From assembly GCA_016284265.1 (NCBI GenBank), contig JAEEOM010000068.1, positions 1 through 42,601 on the forward strand: a DNA stretch of 42,601 nucleotides, given 5' to 3'. Under the pieces are notes generated by a model. The model did no database searches and was not told the DNA's origin. It saw nothing but the letters and a program-made list of their open reading frames with translations. Numbering within the stretch: position 1 is the stretch's first letter; the number at the start of each line of letters is the position of its first letter. Below are positions 1 to 6,581 of the stretch, one piece after another. The translations under genes and the position numbers were made by a program. The stretch is from Bacteroidales bacterium. GTDB lineage: Bacteria; Bacteroidota; Bacteroidia; Bacteroidales; UBA932.

Positions 1-133
1 CTTTCGGCGCCTCCGGTGAGTCAAACGACCATCTCTACTCACGGCGCCCCTCTTTCACACACATCGGTGTGTAAACCGGCCTCTCCTACTCACCACTCGG
101 GATAGCGGCTTTCACCCATCGAGTGGCCGTTGG

Positions 134-198
134 GGTTTTCCTCGGCCAGGCCCGGGAGCCCCTCCTCAGGCTCCTGCGGGCCTGGACGGGAGAAAACC
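134..198 (+). repeat. Hairpin element A (65 nt)
   Basis: Nested perfect stems are visible: GGTTTTC (134-140) with GAAAACC (192-198), CCAGGCCC (146-153) with GGGCCTGG (178-185), and GGAGCC (155-160) with GGCTCC (169-174), closed by an 8-nt loop. It matches the reverse complement of element D (1134-1198) at 60 of 65 positions. Four of the five differences are two compensatory stem changes and the fifth lies in the loop. Confidence 0.8.
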
Positions 199-260
199 CG
201 CTTCAGCAACGACCTGCCAATCACCTCGATTATTCCCTTCGGCCGCCACTGACTATCATC

Positions 261-299
261 GCGGTTATCCTTGACAGCGTGCTGGCAGGAGATAACCGC
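261..299 (+). repeat. Hairpin element B (39 nt)
   Basis: A 9-bp perfect outer stem GCGGTTATC/GATAACCGC (261-269 with 291-299) encloses a second stem CAGC/GCTG. The left and right 19 nt are each identical to the reverse complement of element C (1001-1072), which carries an extra 33-nt GC-rich apical hairpin. The outer stem GGTTATC/GATAACC is shared with element D. Confidence 0.8.
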
Positions 300-488
300 C
301 CTCAGTTTCTTTTGTATCACCCCATAAGCGAAACCACTCCAAAAGTCCGGACATGATTTTTTCAGCGCCACTCCGGGCAAGTTCCCCTATAGACCACCCC
401 ATGGGACCAGAAGTCCGAGGGGTGCCACGCCACGAATCCAGACTAGCTGCCTGTGGTGGAAAAAGACTGTGGTGTAGAATTGGATTCC

Positions 489-628
489 GCCAAAGTGTCC
501 GCACTCATGGTCGTCCCGATGATGGATTTCGCATATCAGCTGCAGACACTGGCTTCCCCGAGGTGGGTGTATTCAGGCGAAGCCAAAAAGCACGAAGTCT
601 ATGGCCGGCCTGCTGCGGACACTTTGGC
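489..628. repeat. 15-bp perfect inverted repeat, 110 bp apart
   Basis: GCCAAAGTGTCCGCA at 489-503 is the exact reverse complement of 614-628. Nothing between the arms (504-613) looks coding. It sits in the central part of the larger A-B...C-D inverted arrangement. It could be the terminal repeats of a MITE-like insertion or the closing stem of a long RNA; no target-site duplication was recognised. Confidence 0.7.
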
Positions 629-701
629 TGGTTAGATGGCTAGATGGCTAGCGCGAGCCCAGTGATTCGCTATTCTGCCGTTGTCTGGCCGGCTCTTCTC
701 G

Positions 702-765
702 GGCTCGCGTTTGTACATCTCGTCTGTATACCCCGTGTTTGTACACATTGTGTCCATCTCGAGCC
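702..765. repeat. GGCTCG/CGAGCC inverted repeat
   Basis: GGCTCG at 702-707 pairs with CGAGCC at 760-765. The loop contains the repeated word ACATCTCG/CCATCTCG. It is one of four inverted repeats in this region built on the same 6-bp stem. Confidence 0.45.
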
Positions 766-807
766 GGACCATCCTTTGTCCTGCCACCGCCGGTTTGACT
801 TCTCCCC

Positions 808-841
808 GGCTCGTGCCAGACGCATCTGCCCGTCCCGAGCC
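808..841. repeat. GGCTCG/CGAGCC hairpin
   Basis: GGCTCG at 808-813 pairs with CGAGCC at 836-841 around a 22-nt loop containing GCATCTG. Same stem family as 702-765, 882-916 and 1252-1285. Confidence 0.45.
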
Positions 842-881
842 TGATTGTTCACCGATCTAGCTATGGCTGGCTGCCCGTTAC

Positions 882-916
882 CGGGCTCGGGCCGGTTTTC
901 GAAAAGCCCAAGCCCG
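882..916. repeat. Strong nested hairpin
   Basis: CGGGCTCGGGC (882-892) pairs with GCCCAAGCCCG (906-916) with a single C/A mismatch. The apical part TTTTCGAAAA (896-905) is itself palindromic. No T-run follows, so it does not look like a simple terminator. Confidence 0.6.
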
Positions 917-1000
917 TTGTCTCGTGGTCTGACCATCGTCGAGTGACACTGAATTGGGCTTGGAAGCGACTGATGTTTTGAGCGTCGTCTATGGTGTAGG

Positions 1001-1072
1001 GCGGTTATCTCCTGCCAGCGCAACGGGTCCCGGAGTCCCGGGGCCTGGCCCAGCGCTGTCAAGGATAACCGC
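1001..1072 (-). repeat. Hairpin element C (72 nt)
   Basis: Outer stem GCGGTTATC (1001-1009) with GATAACCGC (1064-1072). Read on the minus strand, its first and last 19 nt are identical to the ends of element B (261-299). It has 33 additional apical bases that contain their own GC-rich palindrome and share the word GGCCAGGCCC with element A. It lies in inverted orientation to B. Confidence 0.8.
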
Positions 1073-1133
1073 GTAATCTGTCTGTGGTTGTTTGCGGGGG
1101 CGATTTGCTGATCATGCCGATCTTGGCTGAGGC

Positions 1134-1198
1134 GGTTATCTCCCGTCCGGGCCCGCAGGAGCCTGAGAAGGGGCTCCCGGGCCCGGCCGAGGATAACC
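1134..1198 (-). repeat. Hairpin element D (65 nt)
   Basis: GGTTATC (1134-1140) pairs with GATAACC (1192-1198), CCGGGCCC (1147-1154) with GGGCCCGG (1179-1186), and GGAGCC (1158-1163) with GGCTCC (1172-1177). It is the inverted counterpart of element A, with stem differences that preserve pairing. The gap to C (61 bp) nearly equals the gap between A and B (62 bp). Confidence 0.8.
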
Positions 1199-1251
1199 TT
1201 TCGGCCAAAAGGAGGAAATCGGTCACGTACCCAAACGAAATCAATCGGTCG

Positions 1252-1285
1252 CGAGCTCGAAAGATGTCTATTCGTCTCGAGCCCG
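1252..1285. repeat. CGAGCTCGA/TCGAGCCCG hairpin
   Basis: CGAGCTCGA (1252-1260) pairs with TCGAGCCCG (1277-1285) with one mismatch. The loop carries AGATGTC, the complement of the GACATCT-like words found in the loops of the neighbouring hairpins. Confidence 0.5.
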
Positions 1286-1411
1286 AAATGGGTCTGTCAG
1301 TTGTGATCCCGAGAGGTTATTGACTATGGCTGTCCGAGACAGTAGTAGTCGGCGGCGAGCAACAGTGTGGGATTGAGAAAAGTCGCACCTAGTATTTCCG
1401 CTGATTCTGAT

Positions 1412-1434
1412 ATGACCATTTTAAGGTCATTTTT
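1412..1434 (+). terminator. Terminator-like hairpin
   Basis: ATGACC (1412-1417) pairs with GGTCAT (1425-1430), followed directly by TTTTC. The stem is short (6 bp) and no plus-strand gene ends here. If functional, it would end a transcript from the hairpin-rich region. Confidence 0.35.
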
Positions 1435-1522
1435 CAGACGAGAAACGGATGATTCATTTGTCTCGTCCTTCTCGAGGCCAGAAAACAGAGGGAAAGACGA
1501 AAATTTCGTCTGCGAAACGGAC

Positions 1523-1597
1523 CAAGCGGCGCAGTCATCCGAGTCGCGTACAAACAAGCTGCGCAGTCATCCGCATCGCGTCCCGACAAGCGGCGCA
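1523..1597. repeat. 32-bp tandem repeat, 2.3 copies
   Basis: Two 32-bp units (1523-1554 and 1555-1586) share CAAGCkGCGCAGTCATCCG and GTCG/ATCG-CGT blocks. A third, partial unit (1587-1597) repeats CAAGCGGCGCA. There are no spacers between units, so this is not a CRISPR array. Confidence 0.75.
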
Positions 1598-1621
1598 AAA
1601 ACCCAGGCGGTGGAGATAGCT

Positions 1622-1727
1622 GTGGCACTTATGTAGTTGTGACTCAGTATATTCCTAACAATCGCTTGTGTAAAAGTGCGCAAGCGATTATCGGAAAGTG
1701 GCTGATTATCAGAGAGGTGAGTGCCAC
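1622..1727 (+). ncRNA. Candidate structured small RNA
   Basis: GTGGCACT (1622-1629) pairs perfectly with AGTGCCAC (1720-1727), closing a 106-nt domain. Inside it AATCGCTTG (1660-1668) pairs perfectly with CAAGCGATT (1681-1689). About 100 nt downstream is a terminator-like hairpin with a T-run (1834-1861), so a plus-strand transcript ending near 1862 is plausible. I do not recognise tmRNA, RNase P, SRP or 6S RNA motifs. The strand and transcription are inferred. Confidence 0.35.
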
Positions 1728-1833
1728 GGTCGTTCTGGATTAGCGCAGAACTAAGCGGAATCGAACTTTCAGCGCGTTGCGAAGGGCACTCCTGCCGGAA
1801 CGGGTAGATTGACATTCAGCCTTTACGTAAGGC

Positions 1834-1862
1834 GATCCCCTTCAAACGAGGGGATCACTTTT
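1834..1862 (+). terminator. Intrinsic terminator-like hairpin
   Basis: GATCCCC (1834-1840) pairs with GGGGATC (1850-1856) around a 9-nt loop, followed by ACTTTTC. A second small hairpin (1819-1833, GCCTT/AAGGC) abuts it upstream. It lies 3' of the minus-strand transporter gene, but the T-run favours the plus strand. Confidence 0.45.
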
Positions 1863-1957
1863 CGTAACTAGCTGATATACTGACACCTTCGCCGCAACGT
1901 AAAAAACTTGGCAGATATGACGGACAGAATCGGTCTTGCGGGTGGAAATGGATTATT

Positions 1958-3334
1958 TTATATCCACTGGAAGATCGCGATAACGGCGATGGCGGCGGGA
2001 GCGAGAAAGCGGATGAGGAAGAGGATCGTATCGAGGAGCCATACGGGTATCTTCAGCCCGCCACTGTTTGTCAGTTCGTCGTGAATGACGCTGCGGCCGA
2101 GTTTCCAGCCCACGAAGAGAACCACCAGCAGACCGCCAATGAGCATCAGCACGTTGGCCGAAGCAAAGTCAAACAGATCGAAAATGTTCTTGCCGAAGAC
2201 CTTGAAATCGCCCAGCACGCCCAGGGAGAGGGAGCATAGTGCACCCAGCACCCAGATTACGCCCAGGCAGAGCGCCACCGCGCCTTTCCGCTTGAGATGG
2301 AATTCCTCGATGGTAAAGGCCACTATCACTTCGAGTACCGAAATGGACGATGTGAGGGCGGCAAGCAACAAAGCCAGAAAGAAAAGAATGGCCACAACAC
2401 CGCCAGCGGGAAGTTGGCTGAAGATATAAGGCAATGTCGTGAATACCAGACCCGGTCCTTCGCCCGGACTGATACCGAAAGCGAAGACGGCAGGCATGAT
2501 GGCACAACCCGCGATAAGCGCGAAAAGTGTGTCTGCCACGGCCGTTTCCGTACCGATCTTCACGATATTCTCCTTTTTCTTCACATACGAGCCGTAGGTG
2601 ATGACCATGCCGCTGCCGAGCGACAATGAGAAAAACGCCTGTCCGAGCGCCGCAAGGAACGTTCCCGACGTAACTTTTGACCAATCGGGCCTGAACAGGT
2701 AATCGATGCCTTCCTTGGCGCCCGGAAGCGTCAGGGAACGGACGGCCAAGCCGATCATGATGACGAAAAGCAGCGGCATCATGACTTTCGAGAACTTCTC
2801 GATACCGTTTTTCACACCCATGATCACGATCAGACCGGTTACACCCAGAAACACCGTATGGCAGATCAGCGGCCCGGTAGTGGATGTGGCGAAATCTGAG
2901 AACATTGTAGCCATGCCGGGCGTGTTGCCCGATGAGAAATCAAAGCGGAAGGCTTTGATCAGATACTCGATGCCCCAACCGCCGACTACCGAATAAAACG
3001 ACAGGATCAGTGTGCAGCAAAGAACAGCGAGAGAACCCGCAACGTGCCAGCGGCCGTCGGGTGCCAGTTTCCGGAAAGCGCCGCGCGCAGCGGCCTGGCT
3101 GCGGCGCCCGATGATGAACTCCGAGATAAGGATCGGCAAACCGATCAGCAGCACGAATCCCAGATAAATCAAGATGAAAGCGGCTCCACCGTTTTCCCCG
3201 ACCAAATACGGAAACCGCCAGAGGTTGCCCAGGCCCACAGCCGATCCGGCCAGCGCGACCAGCACGCCGAAGGAACTACCGAAGGAATCCCGCTGATGCT
3301 CGTGGGCTGTGTGCGGACTATTTGCGTCTTTCAT
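1958..3334 (-). CDS. Sodium-dependent (NSS/SNF family) transporter
   Basis: A 458-residue inner-membrane protein of the neurotransmitter:sodium symporter family, expected to co-transport an amino acid or similar small solute with Na+. The N-terminal motif GSAVGLGNLWRFPYLVGENG (about residues 20-40) is the family signature covering the Na+/substrate site in the unwound first helix. About eleven to twelve hydrophobic helices follow. The reading frame is open upstream to 3457, but that part lies inside folA and is not family-like, so I place the start at the ATG at 3332-3334 (MKDANSP...). This makes a 17-bp overlap with the end of folA, suggesting translational coupling. It is the last gene of an EEP-thyA-folA-transporter series. 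The substrate cannot be told from sequence. Confidence 0.93.
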   Translation of the reverse strand: MKDANSPHTAHEHQRDSFGSSFGVLVALAGSAVGLGNLWRFPYLVGENGGAAFILIYLGFVLLIGLPILISEFIIGRRSQAAARGAFRKLAPDGRWHVAGSLAVLCCTLILSFYSVVGGWGIEYLIKAFRFDFSSGNTPGMATMFSDFATSTTGPLICHTVFLGVTGLIVIMGVKNGIEKFSKVMMPLLFVIMIGLAVRSLTLPGAKEGIDYLFRPDWSKVTSGTFLAALGQAFFSLSLGSGMVITYGSYVKKKENIVKIGTETAVADTLFALIAGCAIMPAVFAFGISPGEGPGLVFTTLPYIFSQLPAGGVVAILFFLALLLAALTSSISVLEVIVAFTIEEFHLKRKGAVALCLGVIWVLGALCSLSLGVLGDFKVFGKNIFDLFDFASANVLMLIGGLLVVLFVGWKLGRSVIHDELTNSGGLKIPVWLLDTILFLIRFLAPAAIAVIAIFQWI

Positions 3335-3827
3335 ACAGCAGGAAGGTATAGTCAAAACCCGATTCGTCGTCGTGGTAGCGGATGCTGCGGAATACTTCCT
3401 GCCAACATTCAGGATCAATGGCGGGGAAAAAAGCGTCGGCCGGCTCCACCTCGGCATGAATGCGGGTCACATAAACGCGGTCGGCGCGGTCGATCATCTG
3501 CCGGTACATCATGCCGCCGCCAATGATGAAAATCTCACCACTGCCCGCAGCGGCTTCGAGAGCCGTTTCTGGGGAGGAGTAAAATTCGGCGCCGGAATTC
3601 TTGTCGGCTTCGGTGAGCGGTTGGTCGGTGACCACAATGTTACGGCGCCCAGGAAGGCAACGTTCATGAAAAGAACGCCAAGTTCCCAAGCCCATGATCA
3701 TCGTGTGGCCCATCGTGATGCGTTTGAAATACTGGAAGTCGGCGCGGATGTGCCACGGAATCAGGCCGCGGTATCCAATGGCGTTGTTTTCGGCTGCTGC
3801 GCCGATCAAGCTGAGGGTGTCTTTCAT
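3318..3827 (-). CDS. folA: Dihydrofolate reductase
   Basis: A 169-residue DHFR that reduces dihydrofolate to tetrahydrofolate with NADPH, replenishing the cofactor consumed by ThyA next door. Family features visible: the N-terminal AAAENNAIGYRGLIPWHI stretch (Met20-loop and substrate site), MGHTMIMGLGTWRSF (cofactor site), LPGRRNIVVT, IFIIGGGMMYRQMI (NADPH glycine motif) and a C-terminal strand ending FLLYERRK. Length is typical of bacterial FolA. It follows thyA by 12 bp and overlaps the downstream transporter by 17 bp. Coupling of thyA and folA is common in bacteria and matches their linked biochemistry. Confidence 0.97.
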   Translation of the reverse strand: MKDTLSLIGAAAENNAIGYRGLIPWHIRADFQYFKRITMGHTMIMGLGTWRSFHERCLPGRRNIVVTDQPLTEADKNSGAEFYSSPETALEAAAGSGEIFIIGGGMMYRQMIDRADRVYVTRIHAEVEPADAFFPAIDPECWQEVFRSIRYHDDESGFDYTFLLYERRK

Positions 3828-3839
3828 GGCTTGGTGTGT

Positions 3840-4634
3840 TTATACGGCCACGGGGGCCTTGATGGCCGGCCAGGGATCATAACCGGTCAGGGTGAAATCT
3901 TCATAAACGAAATCGAACAGGTTCTTCCGCTCGGGATTGAGGATCATCCGCGGCAGAGGGCGCGGCTCGCGGGAAAGTTGCAGCGCCACCTGTTCATGAT
4001 GGTTGGAATAAATATGGACATCGCCAAACGTATGCACGAAGTCGCCCGGCTGCAGGCCGCACACTTGGGCCACCATCATCGTCAGCAAGGCATAGGAAGC
4101 AATGTTGAACGGCACGCCCAGGAATACGTCGGCACTCCGCTGATACAGCTGGCAGGAGAGGCGACCATCGGCCACATAGAACTGAAAGAGCGTATGGCAC
4201 GGCGGGAGGGCCATCCGATCAACCTCGGCGGGATTCCAAGCTGAGACGATGAGCCGGCGGGAGTCGGGATTGCGCTTGATCTGCTCCACCACATTGGCAA
4301 GTTGATCGATGGTACTCCCGTCCGGAGCCGGCCAGGAACGCCACTGATGACCGTACACAGGCCCCAATTCGCCGTTTTCATCGGCCCATTCATCCCAGAT
4401 ACTCACGCCATGGTCTTTGAGATATTTGATGTTGGTGTCGCCGGCAATGAACCAAAGCAGCTCATAGATGATGGATTTCAGGTGTACTTTCTTGGTGGTC
4501 AGCAGCGGAAAACCCTCCTGAAGGTTAAACCGCATCTGGTATCCGAACAGGCTGGTAGTTCCGGTGCCGGTCCGGTCACCTTTGACCACGCCTTCCGCTT
4601 CAATATGTCGTAACAGGTCAAGATACTGCTTCAT
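3840..4634 (-). CDS. thyA: Thymidylate synthase
   Basis: A 264-residue ThyA, the same length as the E. coli enzyme. It methylates dUMP to dTMP using methylene-tetrahydrofolate. The catalytic cysteine is Cys146 in [12 protein letters not shown]. Other visible family motifs are [13 protein letters not shown] near the N-terminus, the folate-contacting [34 protein letters not shown] and [10 protein letters not shown]. The C-terminus IKAPVAV is the usual folate-closing tail. It sits 3 bp after the upstream EEP gene and 12 bp before folA. A -7 element (TATCTTTG) lies 4 nt before the ATG, overlapping the end of the EEP gene, so it probably has its own promoter and an almost leaderless mRNA. Confidence 0.98.
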   Translation of the reverse strand: MKQYLDLLRHIEAEGVVKGDRTGTGTTSLFGYQMRFNLQEGFPLLTTKKVHLKSIIYELLWFIAGDTNIKYLKDHGVSIWDEWADENGELGPVYGHQWRSWPAPDGSTIDQLANVVEQIKRNPDSRRLIVSAWNPAEVDRMALPPCHTLFQFYVADGRLSCQLYQRSADVFLGVPFNIASYALLTMMVAQVCGLQPGDFVHTFGDVHIYSNHHEQVALQLSREPRPLPRMILNPERKNLFDFVYEDFTLTGYDPWPAIKAPVAV

Positions 4635-4637
4635 ACC

Positions 4638-5672
4638 TCAAAGATACATATTTTTAGGTTTTATTTGCATGACAATCGGCAGATGGTCGGACAGGCCGCC
4701 ATGATAACGGGGTCCGACATAGGTGCGACGTGGTTTCACACCCAACCAGGCTTTGTCAGGTTCCAGCAAGAAAGATGGTGCAAAAATCTGCATCTTGGCA
4801 GTACCTGTCGCCGGGGAAAGAAAGAAATGGTCGATCTGTTCCCAGCGGCCGTGGTACTTGAGTGTACCCGGTGGAACAAAACCTTCAGCCGGCAACGTAT
4901 CGCGCGCAGGAGGAGCCAGACCCACCACTACCGGTTCCGTATCGTTGAAATCACCCATCACCAGGATATGGCTGTCGATATCCTCCGTCAGAAGCGAATC
5001 AACGGCTTGTTGCAGCACGCCAAGCGCCGCTGCCCGCCGGCTGTCCGACGACCGCGCCCCGCCCCGCTTCGAAGGTAGATGAACGACAAAGACATGCAGC
5101 AACCCATCATCCCCCACGCGCGGCAGAACTTTTTCAGGCCCGGCAGAGCCTGGGCCTGAAAGAACCTGCCGCTCCACCAGGCCTGCGCGCCTGTTATCAG
5201 CGTCATGCCCGGCCAGACCGGGCATCTCGCGGAGCGTTACATATAAGATATCGCGCGTCTTGGTCTCCGGAATCCGAAGCGAGTCCACAGCTATGACGCG
5301 GAAGATGTCTTTGCGGTAGAGCAGCGCCACGTCGATGCCGCGCTCGTCGGGCGATTCCCGATGGACATAACCATATCCCAGTTCGTCAAGCATGGTCTTT
5401 CGCACCAGTTGCGACACTACCAGCCGGTTTTCCACTTCGGCCAAACCGACCAGTGCGGGCAATTCGCCCCACACATCCCCGGCCGCCACGATCGTCTGCG
5501 CCAAACCATCACGCTTGGCCTCAAACCGCGACCACGTCCAGTGCCGGACGGCACCAGGCGTAAACTCATCGTCGTTTTTCAACGGATCATCAAACGTGTC
5601 GAAAGCATTTTCGACATTCCAGAACATGAATACCAAGGCCGTGAGGGCCACACCGATCTCTCGCCACAACAT
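4638..5672 (-). CDS. Endonuclease/exonuclease/phosphatase family protein
   Basis: A 344-residue protein of the EEP fold (DNase I/exonuclease III/inositol phosphatase superfamily). Visible signature blocks are FMFWNVENAFDTFDDP (metal-binding Asn/Glu), VGLAEVEN, RGIDVALLYR, VVHLPSKRGG, MGDFNDTEP and GLSDHLPIV. The substrate is unknown. The frame is open to 5747, but the ATG at 5672 lies 4 nt after a -7 box and starts a hydrophobic N-terminus (signal or anchor), so I choose it. Between the conserved RDILYVTL and LLHVFVVHLPS blocks is about 40 residues (MPGLAGHDADNRRAG... to ...KVLPRV) encoded by DNA holding two strong palindromes (5132-5161 and 5200-5228). Family members as I recall them have only a short loop here, so this looks like an in-frame repeat insertion. 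Confidence 0.85.
   Translation of the reverse strand: MLWREIGVALTALVFMFWNVENAFDTFDDPLKNDDEFTPGAVRHWTWSRFEAKRDGLAQTIVAAGDVWGELPALVGLAEVENRLVVSQLVRKTMLDELGYGYVHRESPDERGIDVALLYRKDIFRVIAVDSLRIPETKTRDILYVTLREMPGLAGHDADNRRAGLVERQVLSGPGSAGPEKVLPRVGDDGLLHVFVVHLPSKRGGARSSDSRRAAALGVLQQAVDSLLTEDIDSHILVMGDFNDTEPVVVGLAPPARDTLPAEGFVPPGTLKYHGRWEQIDHFFLSPATGTAKMQIFAPSFLLEPDKAWLGVKPRRTYVGPRYHGGLSDHLPIVMQIKPKNMYL
4639..4646 (-). promoter_or_regulatory. Bacteroidota -7 box for thyA
   Basis: TATCTTTG on the minus strand fits TAnnTTTG and lies 4 nt upstream of the thyA ATG, inside the last codons and stop of the EEP gene. No clear -33 TTTG was seen at the expected spacing. The start point would fall at or next to the ATG. 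Confidence 0.5.
5132..5161. repeat. Palindrome inside the EEP gene
   Basis: TTTCAGGCCC (5132-5141) is the exact complement of GGGCCTGAAA (5152-5161), with GGC/GCC in the 10-nt centre able to pair further. It encodes part of the extra loop of the EEP protein. Confidence 0.7.
5200..5228 (-). repeat. Dispersed palindromic repeat, copy 1 (intragenic)
   Basis: Read on the minus strand it begins GAGATGCCCGGTC and ends GCCGGGCATGACGC. The perfect 8-bp arms are ATGCCCGG (5205-5212 on plus) and CCGGGCAT (5218-5225). The same asymmetric consensus recurs at 32912-32939 and 36208-36236. Here it lies inside a coding sequence and adds residues MPGLAGHD. Confidence 0.75.
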
Positions 5673-5676
5673 GGGA

Positions 5677-5708
5677 CAAAGATAGCAACATCTGCCGCCA
5701 AACGCAAA
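5677..5708 (-). promoter_or_regulatory. Promoter of the EEP gene
   Basis: On the minus strand TTTG (5708-5705) is followed after 20 nt by TATCTTTG (5684-5677), matching the Bacteroidota -33/-7 arrangement. The ATG is 4 nt further on, so the transcript would be leaderless or nearly so. Confidence 0.6.
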
Positions 5709-5756
5709 TCTTATCCGCCTCCTCCGCCCGTTCCTGCCCTGACGCAAGGATGGGCA

Positions 5757-6581
5757 TCAAGCCTTCAGTGTGCGGGTTAGTTCGACGAATTCTTCGACAG
5801 AGAGCTGTTCAGGCCGGGCATCGAGATAAGGGATGTAAGCCGGAAAAGCCGATGGACCTGCAGGAAAAAGCGCAGAAAGAACTGGTTTGAGGGAGTTCCG
5901 AATGGTCTTACGCCGCTGGTTGAAAGTGGTCTTGACCACTTTCTTGAACAGTTCTTCATCGCAGTCGAGCGTATCCCGGCTGTTGCGGGTAAGCCGGATA
6001 ACGGCACTTTTGACTTTGGGCGGCGGAAGAAAGGATCCTTCTCCGACCGTAAAGAGGTACTCGATATCGTACCAGGCCTGCAGCAGTACGGAGAGAATCC
6101 CATAGGTCTTCGACCCTGGCCCCGCCGCCAGCCGTTCGGCCACCTCCTTCTGCACCATGCCGACCACTTCGGGAATCTGCGACCGATAGTCCAACACCTT
6201 GAAGAAGATCTGCGAAGAGATGTTATAGGGGAAGTTGCCGATGATGGCAAATTTCCCTGTGAACAAACGGCTGAGATCCATCTTCAGGAAATCGGCCTCA
6301 TAGAGCGCCGGGGCCAATTTCGGATAATGCGCGAGCAGATAGCGGACCGACTCTGTATCGATTTCCACCACCTTAAGTGCAAGGCCAGCGTCCTGCAGCA
6401 GATACTGCGTCAGCACGCCGGTTCCAGGGCCGACTTCCAGTACCGGGCCACGGCTGCGGAGAGCGGCAACGATGGCTTGCGCGACACCCTGGTCGGTGAG
6501 GAAATGCTGCCCAAGCGCTTTCTTGGGGCGGACATCTGAACGTCCGGACGGGGCGACAACGGGACGGCGGGACGCGGGCAT
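5757..6581 (-). CDS. rsmA: 16S rRNA dimethyladenosine transferase RsmA/KsgA
   Basis: A 274-residue SAM-dependent methyltransferase that dimethylates two adjacent adenosines in the 3' hairpin of 16S rRNA during 30S assembly. Visible motifs: KKALGQHFLTD (N-terminal signature), EVGPGTGVLTQYL (SAM site), VVEIDTESV, and GNFPYNISSQIFF (the NLPYN-type catalytic motif, with Phe for Leu), plus QRRKTIRNSL in the C-terminal domain. Its ATG overlaps the stop of the upstream beta-lactamase-fold gene as TGATG (6579-6583), so the two are translationally coupled. The 84-bp gap to the EEP gene contains the next promoter. Confidence 0.97.
   Translation of the reverse strand: MPASRRPVVAPSGRSDVRPKKALGQHFLTDQGVAQAIVAALRSRGPVLEVGPGTGVLTQYLLQDAGLALKVVEIDTESVRYLLAHYPKLAPALYEADFLKMDLSRLFTGKFAIIGNFPYNISSQIFFKVLDYRSQIPEVVGMVQKEVAERLAAGPGSKTYGILSVLLQAWYDIEYLFTVGEGSFLPPPKVKSAVIRLTRNSRDTLDCDEELFKKVVKTTFNQRRKTIRNSLKPVLSALFPAGPSAFPAYIPYLDARPEQLSVEEFVELTRTLKA

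Larger units (their letters stand above)
1..1957. other. Gene-free, hairpin-rich region
   Basis: No reading frame here looks like a protein: the longest frames (up to about 130 codons) run through inverted repeats on both strands, have arginine/proline-rich low-complexity translations, and show no signal peptide, domain or start context. The sequence is dominated by inverted repeats (listed separately), a 32-bp tandem repeat and two terminator-like hairpins. It could be a long structured RNA locus, a decayed mobile element, or an intergenic repeat cluster. The left neighbour is outside the window. Confidence 0.7.

Noticed and set aside
670-1062. 130-codon minus-strand frame in the gene-free region
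   Set aside because: Reads across hairpin repeats, Arg/Gln/Pro-rich, no homology recognised, no start or promoter context.
134-1198. Integron attC sites as an explanation for hairpins A-D
   Set aside because: The outer stems read GGTTATC/GATAACC, lacking the GTTRRRY and RYYYAAC boxes, and no cassette ORFs or integrase are present.
1523-1597. CRISPR array
   Set aside because: Units are directly adjacent without spacers and no cas gene is near.
3335-3457. 41-codon extension of the sodium-dependent transporter
   Set aside because: It lies within folA in another frame and is not transporter-like; the family N-terminus begins after the ATG at 3334.
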